Positions 50,248 through 57,581 of a DNA stretch of 64,000 nt are shown one piece after another; within the stretch, counting starts at the first letter, position 1, and every line of letters begins with the position of its first letter. The notes under the pieces were generated by a model that had not been told where the DNA came from, did not search any database, and saw nothing but the letters and a program-made list of their open reading frames with translations. This stretch comes from Streptomyces sp. NBC_01142 (GTDB lineage Bacteria > Actinomycetota > Actinomycetes > Streptomycetales > Streptomycetaceae): the NCBI RefSeq assembly GCF_026341125.1, contig NZ_JAPEOR010000003.1:496001-560000 (forward strand). The letters are read 5' to 3'. The translations under genes were made by a program, and so were the position numbers.

Positions 50248-51581
50248 TTTCCGCTCCCTCGGAAGCGCCGTACGTTGAAGACCATGGCGGGTACGACCAG
50301 CAGGAGCAGCAGCACGCTCAGGGCGCTGCCCAGTCCCTGGTTGTTGCCGCCGCCGAAGGACACCAGCCACATCCGGGTTGCCAGCACATTGGCCTCTTCC
50401 TGGACCGGTCCCGGCGCGATGATGTAGACGAGGTCGAAGACCTTCATCACATTGATCACCAGGGTCACGAAGACCACCGTCAGCACGGGAGCCAGCAGCG
50501 GCACCGTGATCTTCCGGAAGATCTGCCACTCGGTGGCACCGTCCATCCGGGCCGCCTCCAGGGCGTCCCGGGGGAGGGCGGCAAGTCCCGCGCTGATCAG
50601 CACCATCGAGAAGCCGGTCCAGATCCACAGATAGGCACCGATGATGGCCGGGGTCACCAGGGCAGGACCGAGCCACGAGATGCCCTGGTAGGGAGCCGCG
50701 AAATTCTCCGCGGGCAGCCGGACGGTGTACGAACCGGCTTCCAGACCGGGGAAGTTGAACGAGCCGTCCGCGGCGGTGGTGGCTGTCGCGGCCACCCGGC
50801 CGTCCCGTACGGCTTCGACCGACATTCCCGGCAGACCCTTCTCGGCCGGGTCGACCTTCCCCGGCGTACCCCCGCCGCCCGGGACGAAGTCGAGGTACAC
50901 CACGCCCCTGACCTCGTCCGCGGCGGGCGCTGCGGACGATGCGGACTGTGCGGGCCGGGCATCGGCGGGCATCGCGTCCGGTGCCACGCCGACGAAGCCG
51001 AGACTGACGGACTGCCCGGGGCCGACGGCGTCGGTCGTGCGGTACGCGCCGCCCGGGTCCCCGGCCAGGCCCTGCTCCTCACGGGCCCGGGCGGTGGGGT
51101 AGGCGGAGCGGTCGTTGAAGGCGTCGTGGACGCCGACGGCGACGGCATTGAGTACGCCCCGGTCCGGGTCCTCCTCGTAGGCGAGCCGGAAGATGATGCC
51201 GGCGGCGAGGAACGACACGGCCATGGGCAGGAAGAGCACGAGCTTGAACGCGGTTGCCCAGCGCACCTTCTCGGTGAGCACGGCGAGCACCAGACCGAGA
51301 CCGGTCAGCAGGACCGGGGCGACGACAACCCAGATGGTGCTGTTGCGTATCGCCTTGAGCGTCGCCGGATCACGGAATATCTCCGAGTAGTTGGCACCGC
51401 CGACGAAGCGGTCGCCGCTCGCGTCGAAGAGGCTGCGTCCGGCGGAGAACAGCACCGGGTAGACGACCAGCGCGCCGAGCAGCAGCAGGGCGGGCAGGAC
51501 GAACATCACCGCGATGTTCCGCCTCCTGCGCTGGGCCCGCCGCCGCGGGTTCGCGGCGGGGGCGGATGTGATGACAGCCAT
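50244..51581 (-). CDS. Carbohydrate ABC permease (MalF-like) with inserted Ig-like domain
   Basis: A 445-residue permease, longer than the usual ~310 residues. After the basic tail RRRAQRRRRNIAVMF, TM1 is MFVLPALLLLGALVVYPVLF. Two more helices follow, then from ~160 to ~270 an extracytoplasmic insert (AYEEDPDRGVLNAVAVG to LPAENFAAPYQG). Its core, GVVYLDFVPGGGGTPGKVD through AADGSFNFPGLEAGSYTVRL, is a carboxypeptidase-regulatory/Cna-B-type fold. The transport part resumes at WLGPALVTPAIIGAYLWIWT. The EAA loop is DALEAARMDGATEWQIFRKI. The insert might contact the binding protein or anchor complex carbohydrate. It lies 11 bp downstream of the binding-protein gene. Confidence 0.88.
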   Translation of the reverse strand: MAVITSAPAANPRRRAQRRRRNIAVMFVLPALLLLGALVVYPVLFSAGRSLFDASGDRFVGGANYSEIFRDPATLKAIRNSTIWVVVAPVLLTGLGLVLAVLTEKVRWATAFKLVLFLPMAVSFLAAGIIFRLAYEEDPDRGVLNAVAVGVHDAFNDRSAYPTARAREEQGLAGDPGGAYRTTDAVGPGQSVSLGFVGVAPDAMPADARPAQSASSAAPAADEVRGVVYLDFVPGGGGTPGKVDPAEKGLPGMSVEAVRDGRVAATATTAADGSFNFPGLEAGSYTVRLPAENFAAPYQGISWLGPALVTPAIIGAYLWIWTGFSMVLISAGLAALPRDALEAARMDGATEWQIFRKITVPLLAPVLTVVFVTLVINVMKVFDLVYIIAPGPVQEEANVLATRMWLVSFGGGNNQGLGSALSVLLLLLVVPAMVFNVRRFRGSGK

Positions 51582-51592
51582 GGTGTGCGGCC

Positions 51593-52921
51593 TCAGTTCT
51601 TGTACGCCTTGGCAGCCGCGGCTTCCAGCTCGGCCGCGGTGGCCTTCGGGTCGGACGGGTCGCGCAGGAAGTCCTGGAGGAGCTTCCACTCGCCCACACC
51701 CTTGGTTCCGCCGAACGCGGCGGGAGCCTGGTCGGACATGTCGAAGCGGACCGAGTCGCCTGCCCCGACCAGCGATTCGGCCGTGAACCGGGTGGTGTCG
51801 TCGGCGTACGCGGCGAGATCGACATCCTTGTTGGGGGAGAGGAAGCCCCCCGCTCCGGCCCACACCGAAGCCGCTTCGGGAGTGGCCATGAACTCCAGCA
51901 GCTGCTGCGCCGCCTTCTGGTTCTTGCCGTCCTTGAGCACCACGGCAGCGTCGCCGCCGCTCACCACCGGTGCCTTGCCGCCGCCGACGCCGGGGAACGG
52001 GAAGAACTTGGCGTCCTCGCCGAGCTTCTTGCCGAACTCGTCCTTGGCCACGCCGCCGACGAAGTCGCCCTCGTAGACCATGCCGGCCTTGGGCTCGGGG
52101 CCGAAGACCTGCTCGACCGAGGCCGGGAAGTCGGTGCGCAGCGCGCCGTCCGCGCCCCCGGCGACCAGCTGCTTGTCCTTGAACACCTCGCCCAGGGTGG
52201 TGAGTGCCTTGACCACACTGGCATCGGTCCAGGGCAGGGTGTGGGCGGCCAGCCGGTCGTACTTCTCGGGTCCCGCCTGGGAGAGGTAGATGTTCTCGAA
52301 CCAGTCGGTGAGGGTCCAGCCGTCCTCACCGGCGACGGAGAAGGCGGGGAGTCCGGAGTCGGCGAGCGTGCGGCCCGCCTTGAGCATGTCCGGGTAGCTC
52401 TTGGGCTCCGTCACACCGGCCTGCGCGAACGCGCTCGGGCTGTACCAGACGGTCGACTTGTGGGCGGCCTTGAAGTAGAGCCCGTAGTAGGTCTTGTCGA
52501 CGGTGCCGTAGTCCTTCCACACGTCGGCGAGGTTGCCCTCGGCGGTCGTGGTGGTCTTCTCGGACAGCGGTGCGAGCCAGCCCTCCTTGGCGAACTGCTG
52601 GAGCACGCCGACCTGAGGCACCATCACCACATCCGGCGCGTTGCCCCCCTCGATCTTGCTGCCGACGAAGGTGGAGACGTTGTCACCGGTGGGTACGAAC
52701 ACCGTCTTGGCGCCGGTCTTCTCGGTGAAGGCGTCCAGCACCTTGCGGAAGTTCTTCTGCTCGCTGCCGGTCCACACTCCGGCCACGGTCACGGTCTGGC
52801 CGCTGAGTGCCTTGCCGCTTGCCGGGCCCGGCGAGCCGCCGCAGGCCGTCGCGCCGAGGGCGAGGGAGAGTACCGCCGATGCGGCCGCGGCTGTTCTGCG
52901 GGTGGTGGTGAGTCGTCGCAT
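51593..52921 (-). CDS. Alpha-glucoside-type ABC solute-binding lipoprotein
   Basis: A 442-residue family-1 sugar-binding lipoprotein. The signal peptide has a lipobox in LGATACGGSPGP. The mature protein starts TVTVAGVWTGSEQKNFRKVL and shows WYSPSAFAQAGVTEPKSYPD and AVVLKDGKNQKAAQQLLEFM, typical sugar-binding lobes. The aromatic-rich WTLTDWFENIYLSQ may line the sugar site. It is followed in the transcript by the MalF-like permease after 11 bp and preceded by the GH13 gene (39 bp). The overall set GH13-binding protein-MalF-MalG is the agl-type alpha-glucoside uptake operon. The ribosome site is GAAGGACGCTCACC. Confidence 0.9.
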   Translation of the reverse strand: MRRLTTTRRTAAAASAVLSLALGATACGGSPGPASGKALSGQTVTVAGVWTGSEQKNFRKVLDAFTEKTGAKTVFVPTGDNVSTFVGSKIEGGNAPDVVMVPQVGVLQQFAKEGWLAPLSEKTTTTAEGNLADVWKDYGTVDKTYYGLYFKAAHKSTVWYSPSAFAQAGVTEPKSYPDMLKAGRTLADSGLPAFSVAGEDGWTLTDWFENIYLSQAGPEKYDRLAAHTLPWTDASVVKALTTLGEVFKDKQLVAGGADGALRTDFPASVEQVFGPEPKAGMVYEGDFVGGVAKDEFGKKLGEDAKFFPFPGVGGGKAPVVSGGDAAVVLKDGKNQKAAQQLLEFMATPEAASVWAGAGGFLSPNKDVDLAAYADDTTRFTAESLVGAGDSVRFDMSDQAPAAFGGTKGVGEWKLLQDFLRDPSDPKATAAELEAAAAKAYKN

Positions 52922-52960
52922 GGTGAGCGTCCTTCCGAAGGGGTGGGAGAAGCGGGAGGT

Positions 52961-54634
52961 TCACGGGGTGGGGCAGTCGCCCGTCCACCACGCGGCGGTC
53001 GCTCCAGGGAGCACACCGTCCGGGCAGGGGCCGCTGGACAGGAGCGGGGTTCCGGTGACGGGGGCAGGCACCGGCTCGGTGCCGAAGTTGACCGCGCAGA
53101 TCAGCCCGTCGCCCCGGGCCATGGCGAGCACCTGCGAGGGAGCCTCCAGCCAGCGCAGGCTGCCCTCGCCCAGCTGGGGAAGGCTGCGCCGCAGCTGAAG
53201 CCCATCGCGGTACAGGTGCCAGAAGGAGCGGGTGTCGGCCAGCGCCCGGTCGGTCGCGTGCTCGGCGAACCACTCGGGCTGCGGCAGCCACGGCCGGGCA
53301 CCTGCCGCGCCCTGGCTGAAGCCGAACGGCGAGGCGTGCCCGGACCAGGGCAGCGGCACCCGGCAGCCGTCCCGGATGCGCTTGCGGCTGCCGGTGCGGT
53401 GGAAGATCGGATCGGTGAGTACGTCGTCCGGCAGGTCCAGGACCTCCGGGAGACCGAGCTCCTCGCCCTGGTAGACGTACGCGGCTCCGGGCAGCGCCAG
53501 CATCAGCAGCGCGGCGGCGCGGGCCCGTGCGGCACCGAGTCCACTGGCCTCCACACCGGGCTCGCCCGCGTAACGGGTGACCGTGCGGACCTGGTCGTGG
53601 TTGTTGAGCACCCAGGTGACGGTGGAGCCGGTCCCGGCGATGTCGCGTATCGCCTCGGTGATGGTCGCCCGGAAGGCGTCGGCGTCCCAGGGCGCGCTGA
53701 GGAGGTCGAAGAAGAAGGCCTGGTGCAGCTCGTCGGGCCGGACGTACTCGGCATGTTCGCGGGCGGTCGGTACGGAGACCTCACCGACCAGCAGCCGCTC
53801 GTGGCCGTCCGCTGCCGTGTACTCCTCGCACACCGACCGCCAGCGGCGCCACACCTCGTGGACCTCCGGCTGGTTCCAGGCCAGCGGGTTCACCGAGTCC
53901 CGGGAGCGCTCGTCTGCCCCGGGGTCGTCGGAGTCGGGCAGCTCCGGGTGCTTGAAGAGACCTGCGGCCACATCGATGCGGAAGCCGTCCACACCCCGGT
54001 CGAGCCAGAACCGGAGCACCCGCTCGAAGGAGTCGCCGACCTCGGGGTTGCGCCAGTTCAGATCGGGCTGCTCCGGCGTGAACAGATGCAGGTACCACTG
54101 GCCCGGAGTGCCGTCGGGCTCGGTGATCCGGCTCCAGGCGGAGCCGCCGAACATGGCCCGCCAGTTGTTGGGGGGCTCCGCGCCGTCCGGGCCGCGGCCT
54201 TCCGCGAAGTGGAACCGGGTGCGGGCGGCGCTGCCGCGGCCGGCGGCGAGTGCCTCGCGGAACCACGGGTGCTCGCTGGAACAGTGGTTGGGAACGATGT
54301 CGAGCAGCAGCTTGAGGCCGAGACGGCGGGCGTCGGCCATCAGCAGGTCGAACTCGGCCAGGTCACCGTAGACGGGGTCGACGTCGCAGTAGTCGGCCAC
54401 GTCGTAGCCGTGGTCGTGCTGGGGCGACGGATAGAACGGGCTGAGCCAGATCCCGTCGACGCCGAGCTTGCGCAGATACGGGAGTCCGGCGCGTACGCCG
54501 GCCAGATCTCCGATGCCGTCCCCCGTGCTGTCGAGGAAGCTGCGGACGTACACCTGGTAGATCACCGCATCGCGCCACCAGACGGCGGCGGTGCGGGAGG
54601 GGTGGCCGAGGGGGGCCGGAAGAGCTGTGAGCAT
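52961..54634 (-). CDS. GH13 alpha-glucosidase (oligo-1,6-/alpha-glucosidase type)
   Basis: A 557-residue intracellular enzyme of glycoside hydrolase family 13. The start WWRDAVIYQVYVRSFLDSTG and YDVADYCDVDPVYGDLAEFD are typical of the alpha-glucosidase subfamily. LLLDIVPNH gives region I, nucleophile Asp221 is in GFRIDVAAG, acid/base Glu285 in LLVGEVSVP and the third Asp347 in NNHDQVR. There is no signal peptide, fitting cleavage of sugars after uptake by the downstream transporter. It is the first gene of the agl-like operon, with the next gene 39 bp away. A strong promoter with TTGACA and an adjacent palindrome lies upstream at 54691-54729. Confidence 0.9.
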   Translation of the reverse strand: MLTALPAPLGHPSRTAAVWWRDAVIYQVYVRSFLDSTGDGIGDLAGVRAGLPYLRKLGVDGIWLSPFYPSPQHDHGYDVADYCDVDPVYGDLAEFDLLMADARRLGLKLLLDIVPNHCSSEHPWFREALAAGRGSAARTRFHFAEGRGPDGAEPPNNWRAMFGGSAWSRITEPDGTPGQWYLHLFTPEQPDLNWRNPEVGDSFERVLRFWLDRGVDGFRIDVAAGLFKHPELPDSDDPGADERSRDSVNPLAWNQPEVHEVWRRWRSVCEEYTAADGHERLLVGEVSVPTAREHAEYVRPDELHQAFFFDLLSAPWDADAFRATITEAIRDIAGTGSTVTWVLNNHDQVRTVTRYAGEPGVEASGLGAARARAAALLMLALPGAAYVYQGEELGLPEVLDLPDDVLTDPIFHRTGSRKRIRDGCRVPLPWSGHASPFGFSQGAAGARPWLPQPEWFAEHATDRALADTRSFWHLYRDGLQLRRSLPQLGEGSLRWLEAPSQVLAMARGDGLICAVNFGTEPVPAPVTGTPLLSSGPCPDGVLPGATAAWWTGDCPTP

Positions 54635-54690
54635 CTCGCGTTGACCTGTTCCTGCTGGATGCGAGAGCGCCCCAGAGCGGGTGCGCTGTT

Positions 54691-54729
54691 ATGCATGCAT
54701 GTTAAGTACTGATGGCCAACAGGTGTCAA
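54691..54729 (-). promoter_or_regulatory. Promoter and palindromic operator candidate of the GH13 operon
   Basis: On the minus strand TTGACA (54724-54729) is followed after 19 bp by TAACAT (54699-54704), or after 18 bp by TTAACA. Just beyond the -10 lies the palindrome ATGCATGCAT (54691-54700). The 11-mer TACTTAACATG covering the -10 recurs in the hairpin at 54792-54802, pointing the other way. A repressor responsive to the sugar could bind here. Confidence 0.6.
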
Positions 54730-54786
54730 CGATGCTGCGGAAAGCGGCCCGGGTATGCCCGAATATGTGCCGATATGCAAGAAGGG

Positions 54787-54813
54787 CTCGCTACTTAACA
54801 TGTAAGTAGCGAG
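54787..54813. terminator. Hairpin between the sugar-binding gene and the GH13 promoter
   Basis: CTCGCTACTTA (54787-54797) pairs perfectly with TAAGTAGCGAG (54803-54813) around the loop ACATG: an 11-bp stem with low GC for this DNA. It lies 21 bp past the stop codon of the gene at 54834-56105, where a terminator is expected. It also shares the 11-mer TACTTAACATG with the GH13 promoter, so it may instead be a second operator. Confidence 0.65.
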
Positions 54814-54833
54814 CTCAGAGAGGGTGTACGGAT

Positions 54834-56105
54834 TCAGCCCTTGCGGGAGATCGACTCCAGCTCACGGGACAGCCGTCCCACGGCCTGCTGCGGCGTCTGG
54901 CGCAGCGCCATGACGTCCTGCGCCACGGCCTGCACGGCGAGGCTCACCTGGTCGTACCGGGGGCTCTTGGGGCGTGGCTCGGCGGCCAGCACGCTCTGCC
55001 GCAGCGTGGGCAGATACGGGAAGGCGCGGATCAGTGCGGGGTCCTTGTACAGCGCCGCGCGCACCGGCGGCAGCGAGCCCTCGGTGAGCACCTGCCGCTG
55101 GACGCGCTCGCTGGTGAGATAGGTGATCAGATCGGCGGCCGACTGCGGGTGCCGGGAGTGGCTGCTGACCGCGAGATTGGAACCGCCCAGCACGCTGGTG
55201 CCGGGCCCGGACGGACCGGGCAGCGGCACCGCGCCGAACTTGCCGGCCACCTTCGACCCCGCGGCGCCCGCGACCGAGTACACATAGGGCCAGTTCCGCA
55301 GGAAGAGCAGCCGGCCGTCCTGGAACGCCTGCCGGGACTCCTCCTCCTTGTAGGTGAGGGCCTCCTTGGGGATCCAGCCGTCCCGTACTCCGCCCGCCAG
55401 GAACTCCAGACCGGAGCGGGCCGCCGCGGAGTCCACCGTCACCCGGGCACCGTCGTCCCGCAGGATCGACCCGCCCGCCGAGTGGACCGCCTCGGTGGCG
55501 TTGACCGTGAGCCCTTCGTACGGCAGGAACTGGCCCGCGTACCCGTGCATGCCGTACTTGGGGGCAATCGTCCGGGCCTGCCGGGCCAGCTCGGCCCAGG
55601 TGCGCGGCGGCCGCTCGCCCTCCCGTTCCAGGATGTCCTTGCGGTAGTACAGGAGCCCGGCGTTGGTGACGTACGGGACGGCGTACAGACGGCCGTCGAA
55701 GGTGGCGGTGTCCACCACCGGCGGCAGGAACCCGGCCAGTGGGAAGCGGTCCCGCCGCAGGGGCGAGATCCAGCCGGCAGCCGCGAACTCCGAGGTCCAG
55801 GCCACATCGATGTTCAGTACATCGAAGCGGTCGCTGCCGGAGCGCAGTTCACTGATCATCTGGGCCCGGGTCTCGTCCGCGGACTCGGGCAGTTCGACCA
55901 GGGTGACCCGCTCGCCGGGACGGCTGCGGTTCCAGTCGTCGAGCAGCGGGCCGAGATAGTCGGTCAGATCGCCTGCGGTCACCAGCGTCATGGGACCCCG
56001 GCCCTCGGGGTCCGGGGCTCCGGGCTGGGTGCCGAAGCCCGCGTAGCCCGCCAGCAGCACGGCGACAACGAGAAGCCCCCTACCCGCGGCATGCATCCAC
56101 CGCAT
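54834..56105 (-). CDS. Sugar-type ABC solute-binding protein lacking the lipobox cysteine
   Basis: A 423-residue family-1 solute-binding protein (trehalose/maltose/LpqY-like style). The mature part has MTLVTAGDLTDYLGPLLDDW, FDVLNIDVAWTSEFAAAGWI, YVTNAGLLYYRKDIL and LNIDV-like lobes, plus SNLAVSSHSRHPQSAADLIT. The signal sequence runs RGLLVVAVLLAGYAGFGTQP, where tyrosine 21 stands where the lipobox cysteine should be, so the protein may stay membrane-anchored or be released. ATG 56105 follows GGGAGGAACCT; the longer start at 56123 is less good. No permease genes flank it, so it is an orphan that may feed the agl-type permeases at 49.3-51.6 kb. Confidence 0.85.
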   Translation of the reverse strand: MRWMHAAGRGLLVVAVLLAGYAGFGTQPGAPDPEGRGPMTLVTAGDLTDYLGPLLDDWNRSRPGERVTLVELPESADETRAQMISELRSGSDRFDVLNIDVAWTSEFAAAGWISPLRRDRFPLAGFLPPVVDTATFDGRLYAVPYVTNAGLLYYRKDILEREGERPPRTWAELARQARTIAPKYGMHGYAGQFLPYEGLTVNATEAVHSAGGSILRDDGARVTVDSAAARSGLEFLAGGVRDGWIPKEALTYKEEESRQAFQDGRLLFLRNWPYVYSVAGAAGSKVAGKFGAVPLPGPSGPGTSVLGGSNLAVSSHSRHPQSAADLITYLTSERVQRQVLTEGSLPPVRAALYKDPALIRAFPYLPTLRQSVLAAEPRPKSPRYDQVSLAVQAVAQDVMALRQTPQQAVGRLSRELESISRKG

Positions 56106-56158
56106 AGGTTCCTCCCAGTGCACCGACTCCGGCTGCGCCGCCGTCCATCGTGGCCTAT

Positions 56159-56184
56159 GTATACCCGTTAGGCATGGGCGATAC
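56159..56184. promoter_or_regulatory. Imperfect 26-bp inverted repeat upstream of the PadR operon
   Basis: GTATacCCg at 56159-56167 matches gGGcgATAC ending at 56184: outer GTAT/ATAC and inner CC/GG arms with a central GTTAGGCAT region. It lies between the divergent binding-protein and PadR genes. PadR proteins often repress their own operon through such ATAC/GTAT-type sites, so this is a candidate operator; not proven. Confidence 0.45.
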
Positions 56185-56272
56185 TAGATGTCCAGGCGGA
56201 GAAGGCGGGTGGCGCAAACCACAGCCCGTATCCGAGTCAACAAGAAACTACGGAGCGGGAGGGAGGGAGCGC

Positions 56273-56779
56273 GTGCGGCTGCCGCTCCTGGCACTCCTCA
56301 CCCGTGGCCCGGCGCACGGTTACGAGCTCAAGCAGGACCTTGAGAAGCTCCTGGGCGCCGCGTACCCTCAGCCCAACGTCGGCCAGATCTATGTCACCCT
56401 CGGGCGGCTGGAGAAGGCCGGTCTGATCGACGGCGAGGACATCGAGCAGTCGGGCAGACCCAACAAACGAACGTACCGGCTCACCGACGCCGGGCGCGAG
56501 GCCGTCCTGGCCTGGTTCGAGGAGACCACGGACGAGCCGCGGGTCCGGGACGAGTTCTTCATGAAGCTCGCACTCGCACCAGAGTCCGGTCTCGCCGACG
56601 TGGTCGCTCTGATCAACAAACAGCGGCGGCAGTATCTGAACACCATGCGTGATCTGTCCAAGCTGGCCGCCGCCGAGGACCGGGACAACAGGGTCTCCCA
56701 ACTGCTGATCGAGGGCGCCATGCTGCATCTGCAGGCCGACCTCGACTGGCTGGAACGCTGTCAGGAGGAGCTGGAATGA
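56273..56779 (+). CDS. PadR-family transcriptional regulator
   Basis: A 168-residue PadR regulator. The winged helix is at ~1-80: RLPLLALLTRGPAHGYELKQ, the family hallmark, then GQIYVTLGRLEKAGLIDGED and NKRTYRLTDAGREAV. The C-terminal dimerisation coil runs DVVALINKQRRQYLNTMRDL to DWLERCQEELE. GTG 56273 is chosen: GGGAGGGAGC lies just upstream and the protein then starts at the conserved first helix. The frame open from 56150 is an alternative. The next gene overlaps by four bases (ATGA), so it likely represses its own ABC-transporter operon until an inducer is sensed. Confidence 0.88.
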   Translation: MRLPLLALLTRGPAHGYELKQDLEKLLGAAYPQPNVGQIYVTLGRLEKAGLIDGEDIEQSGRPNKRTYRLTDAGREAVLAWFEETTDEPRVRDEFFMKLALAPESGLADVVALINKQRRQYLNTMRDLSKLAAAEDRDNRVSQLLIEGAMLHLQADLDWLERCQEELE

Positions 56780-57579
56780 GCGACGAAGCCGCTCCTGCCA
56801 CGCCGGACGCGGCCGGTGCCGCACCTGGTGAGAGGGCCCCTGTGCCGATCGTGCGCGCCGAGGGTCTGACCAAGACCCATCACGGCGAAGGCGCATCGGT
56901 GGAAGCCGTACGCGGAGTGGATCTGACCGTCCAGCCCGGAGAGTTCGTCGCGGTCACCGGCCCCTCCGGTGCCGGCAAATCCACCCTGCTGCACCTGATC
57001 GGCGGGCTCCAGCGCCCCGACAGCGGCCGGCTCTGGATCGGCGGCCGGCAGGTGGACGGCTATCGCGAGGCACGCTGGGCGGTGCTGCGGCGCCAGAGCA
57101 TCGGCATCGTGTTCCAGTTCTTCAATCTCGTCTCCGACCTCACCGTCGCCGACAACGTCGAACTGCCCGCGCTGCTCGCGGGCGCCTCCCCCAGGGCAGC
57201 CCGGGACAGCCGGGCCGAACTCCTGGCCGAGCTCGGCCTCGAAGGCAGGGAACGGTCCATGCCGGGCGAACTCTCCGGCGGCGAGCAGCAGCGCGTCGCC
57301 CTGGCCAGAGCCCTGGTGAACCATCCCGCCCTGCTGCTCGCCGACGAACCGGCCGGCAGCCTCGACAGCAAGGGGACCCGGGAAGTACTCCGGCTGCTGT
57401 CCCGCTTCCACCAGCGCGGGCAGACGATTGTGCTGGTCACCCATGACGCCCGGATGGCCAGCGCCGCCGACCGGGTCATCAGCTTCTTCGACGGGCGCAT
57501 AGCCGACGACGCGGCGCTGGGCGACGGGCGCCGCAGCCCGGGCGCCGGAGTCTCCGGCGTACTCGAACTGAAGGACTGA
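56776..57579 (+). CDS. ABC transporter ATP-binding protein (MacB/LolD type)
   Basis: A 267-residue ATPase. Walker A is GPSGAGKST, the signature LSGGEQQRVALARAL, Walker B LLLADEPAGSLD and the H-loop VTHDARMAS. FNLVSDLTVADNVELP is the Q-loop-side wording of the MacB/LolD class that works with FtsX-type permeases, as encoded next, two bases after its stop. The first ~33 residues are an A/P/D-rich tail. Starts with ATG overlapping the padR stop. Role: probably export or stress response linked to the PadR signal. Confidence 0.92.
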   Translation: MSDEAAPATPDAAGAAPGERAPVPIVRAEGLTKTHHGEGASVEAVRGVDLTVQPGEFVAVTGPSGAGKSTLLHLIGGLQRPDSGRLWIGGRQVDGYREARWAVLRRQSIGIVFQFFNLVSDLTVADNVELPALLAGASPRAARDSRAELLAELGLEGRERSMPGELSGGEQQRVALARALVNHPALLLADEPAGSLDSKGTREVLRLLSRFHQRGQTIVLVTHDARMASAADRVISFFDGRIADDAALGDGRRSPGAGVSGVLELKD

Positions 57580-57581
57580 CG

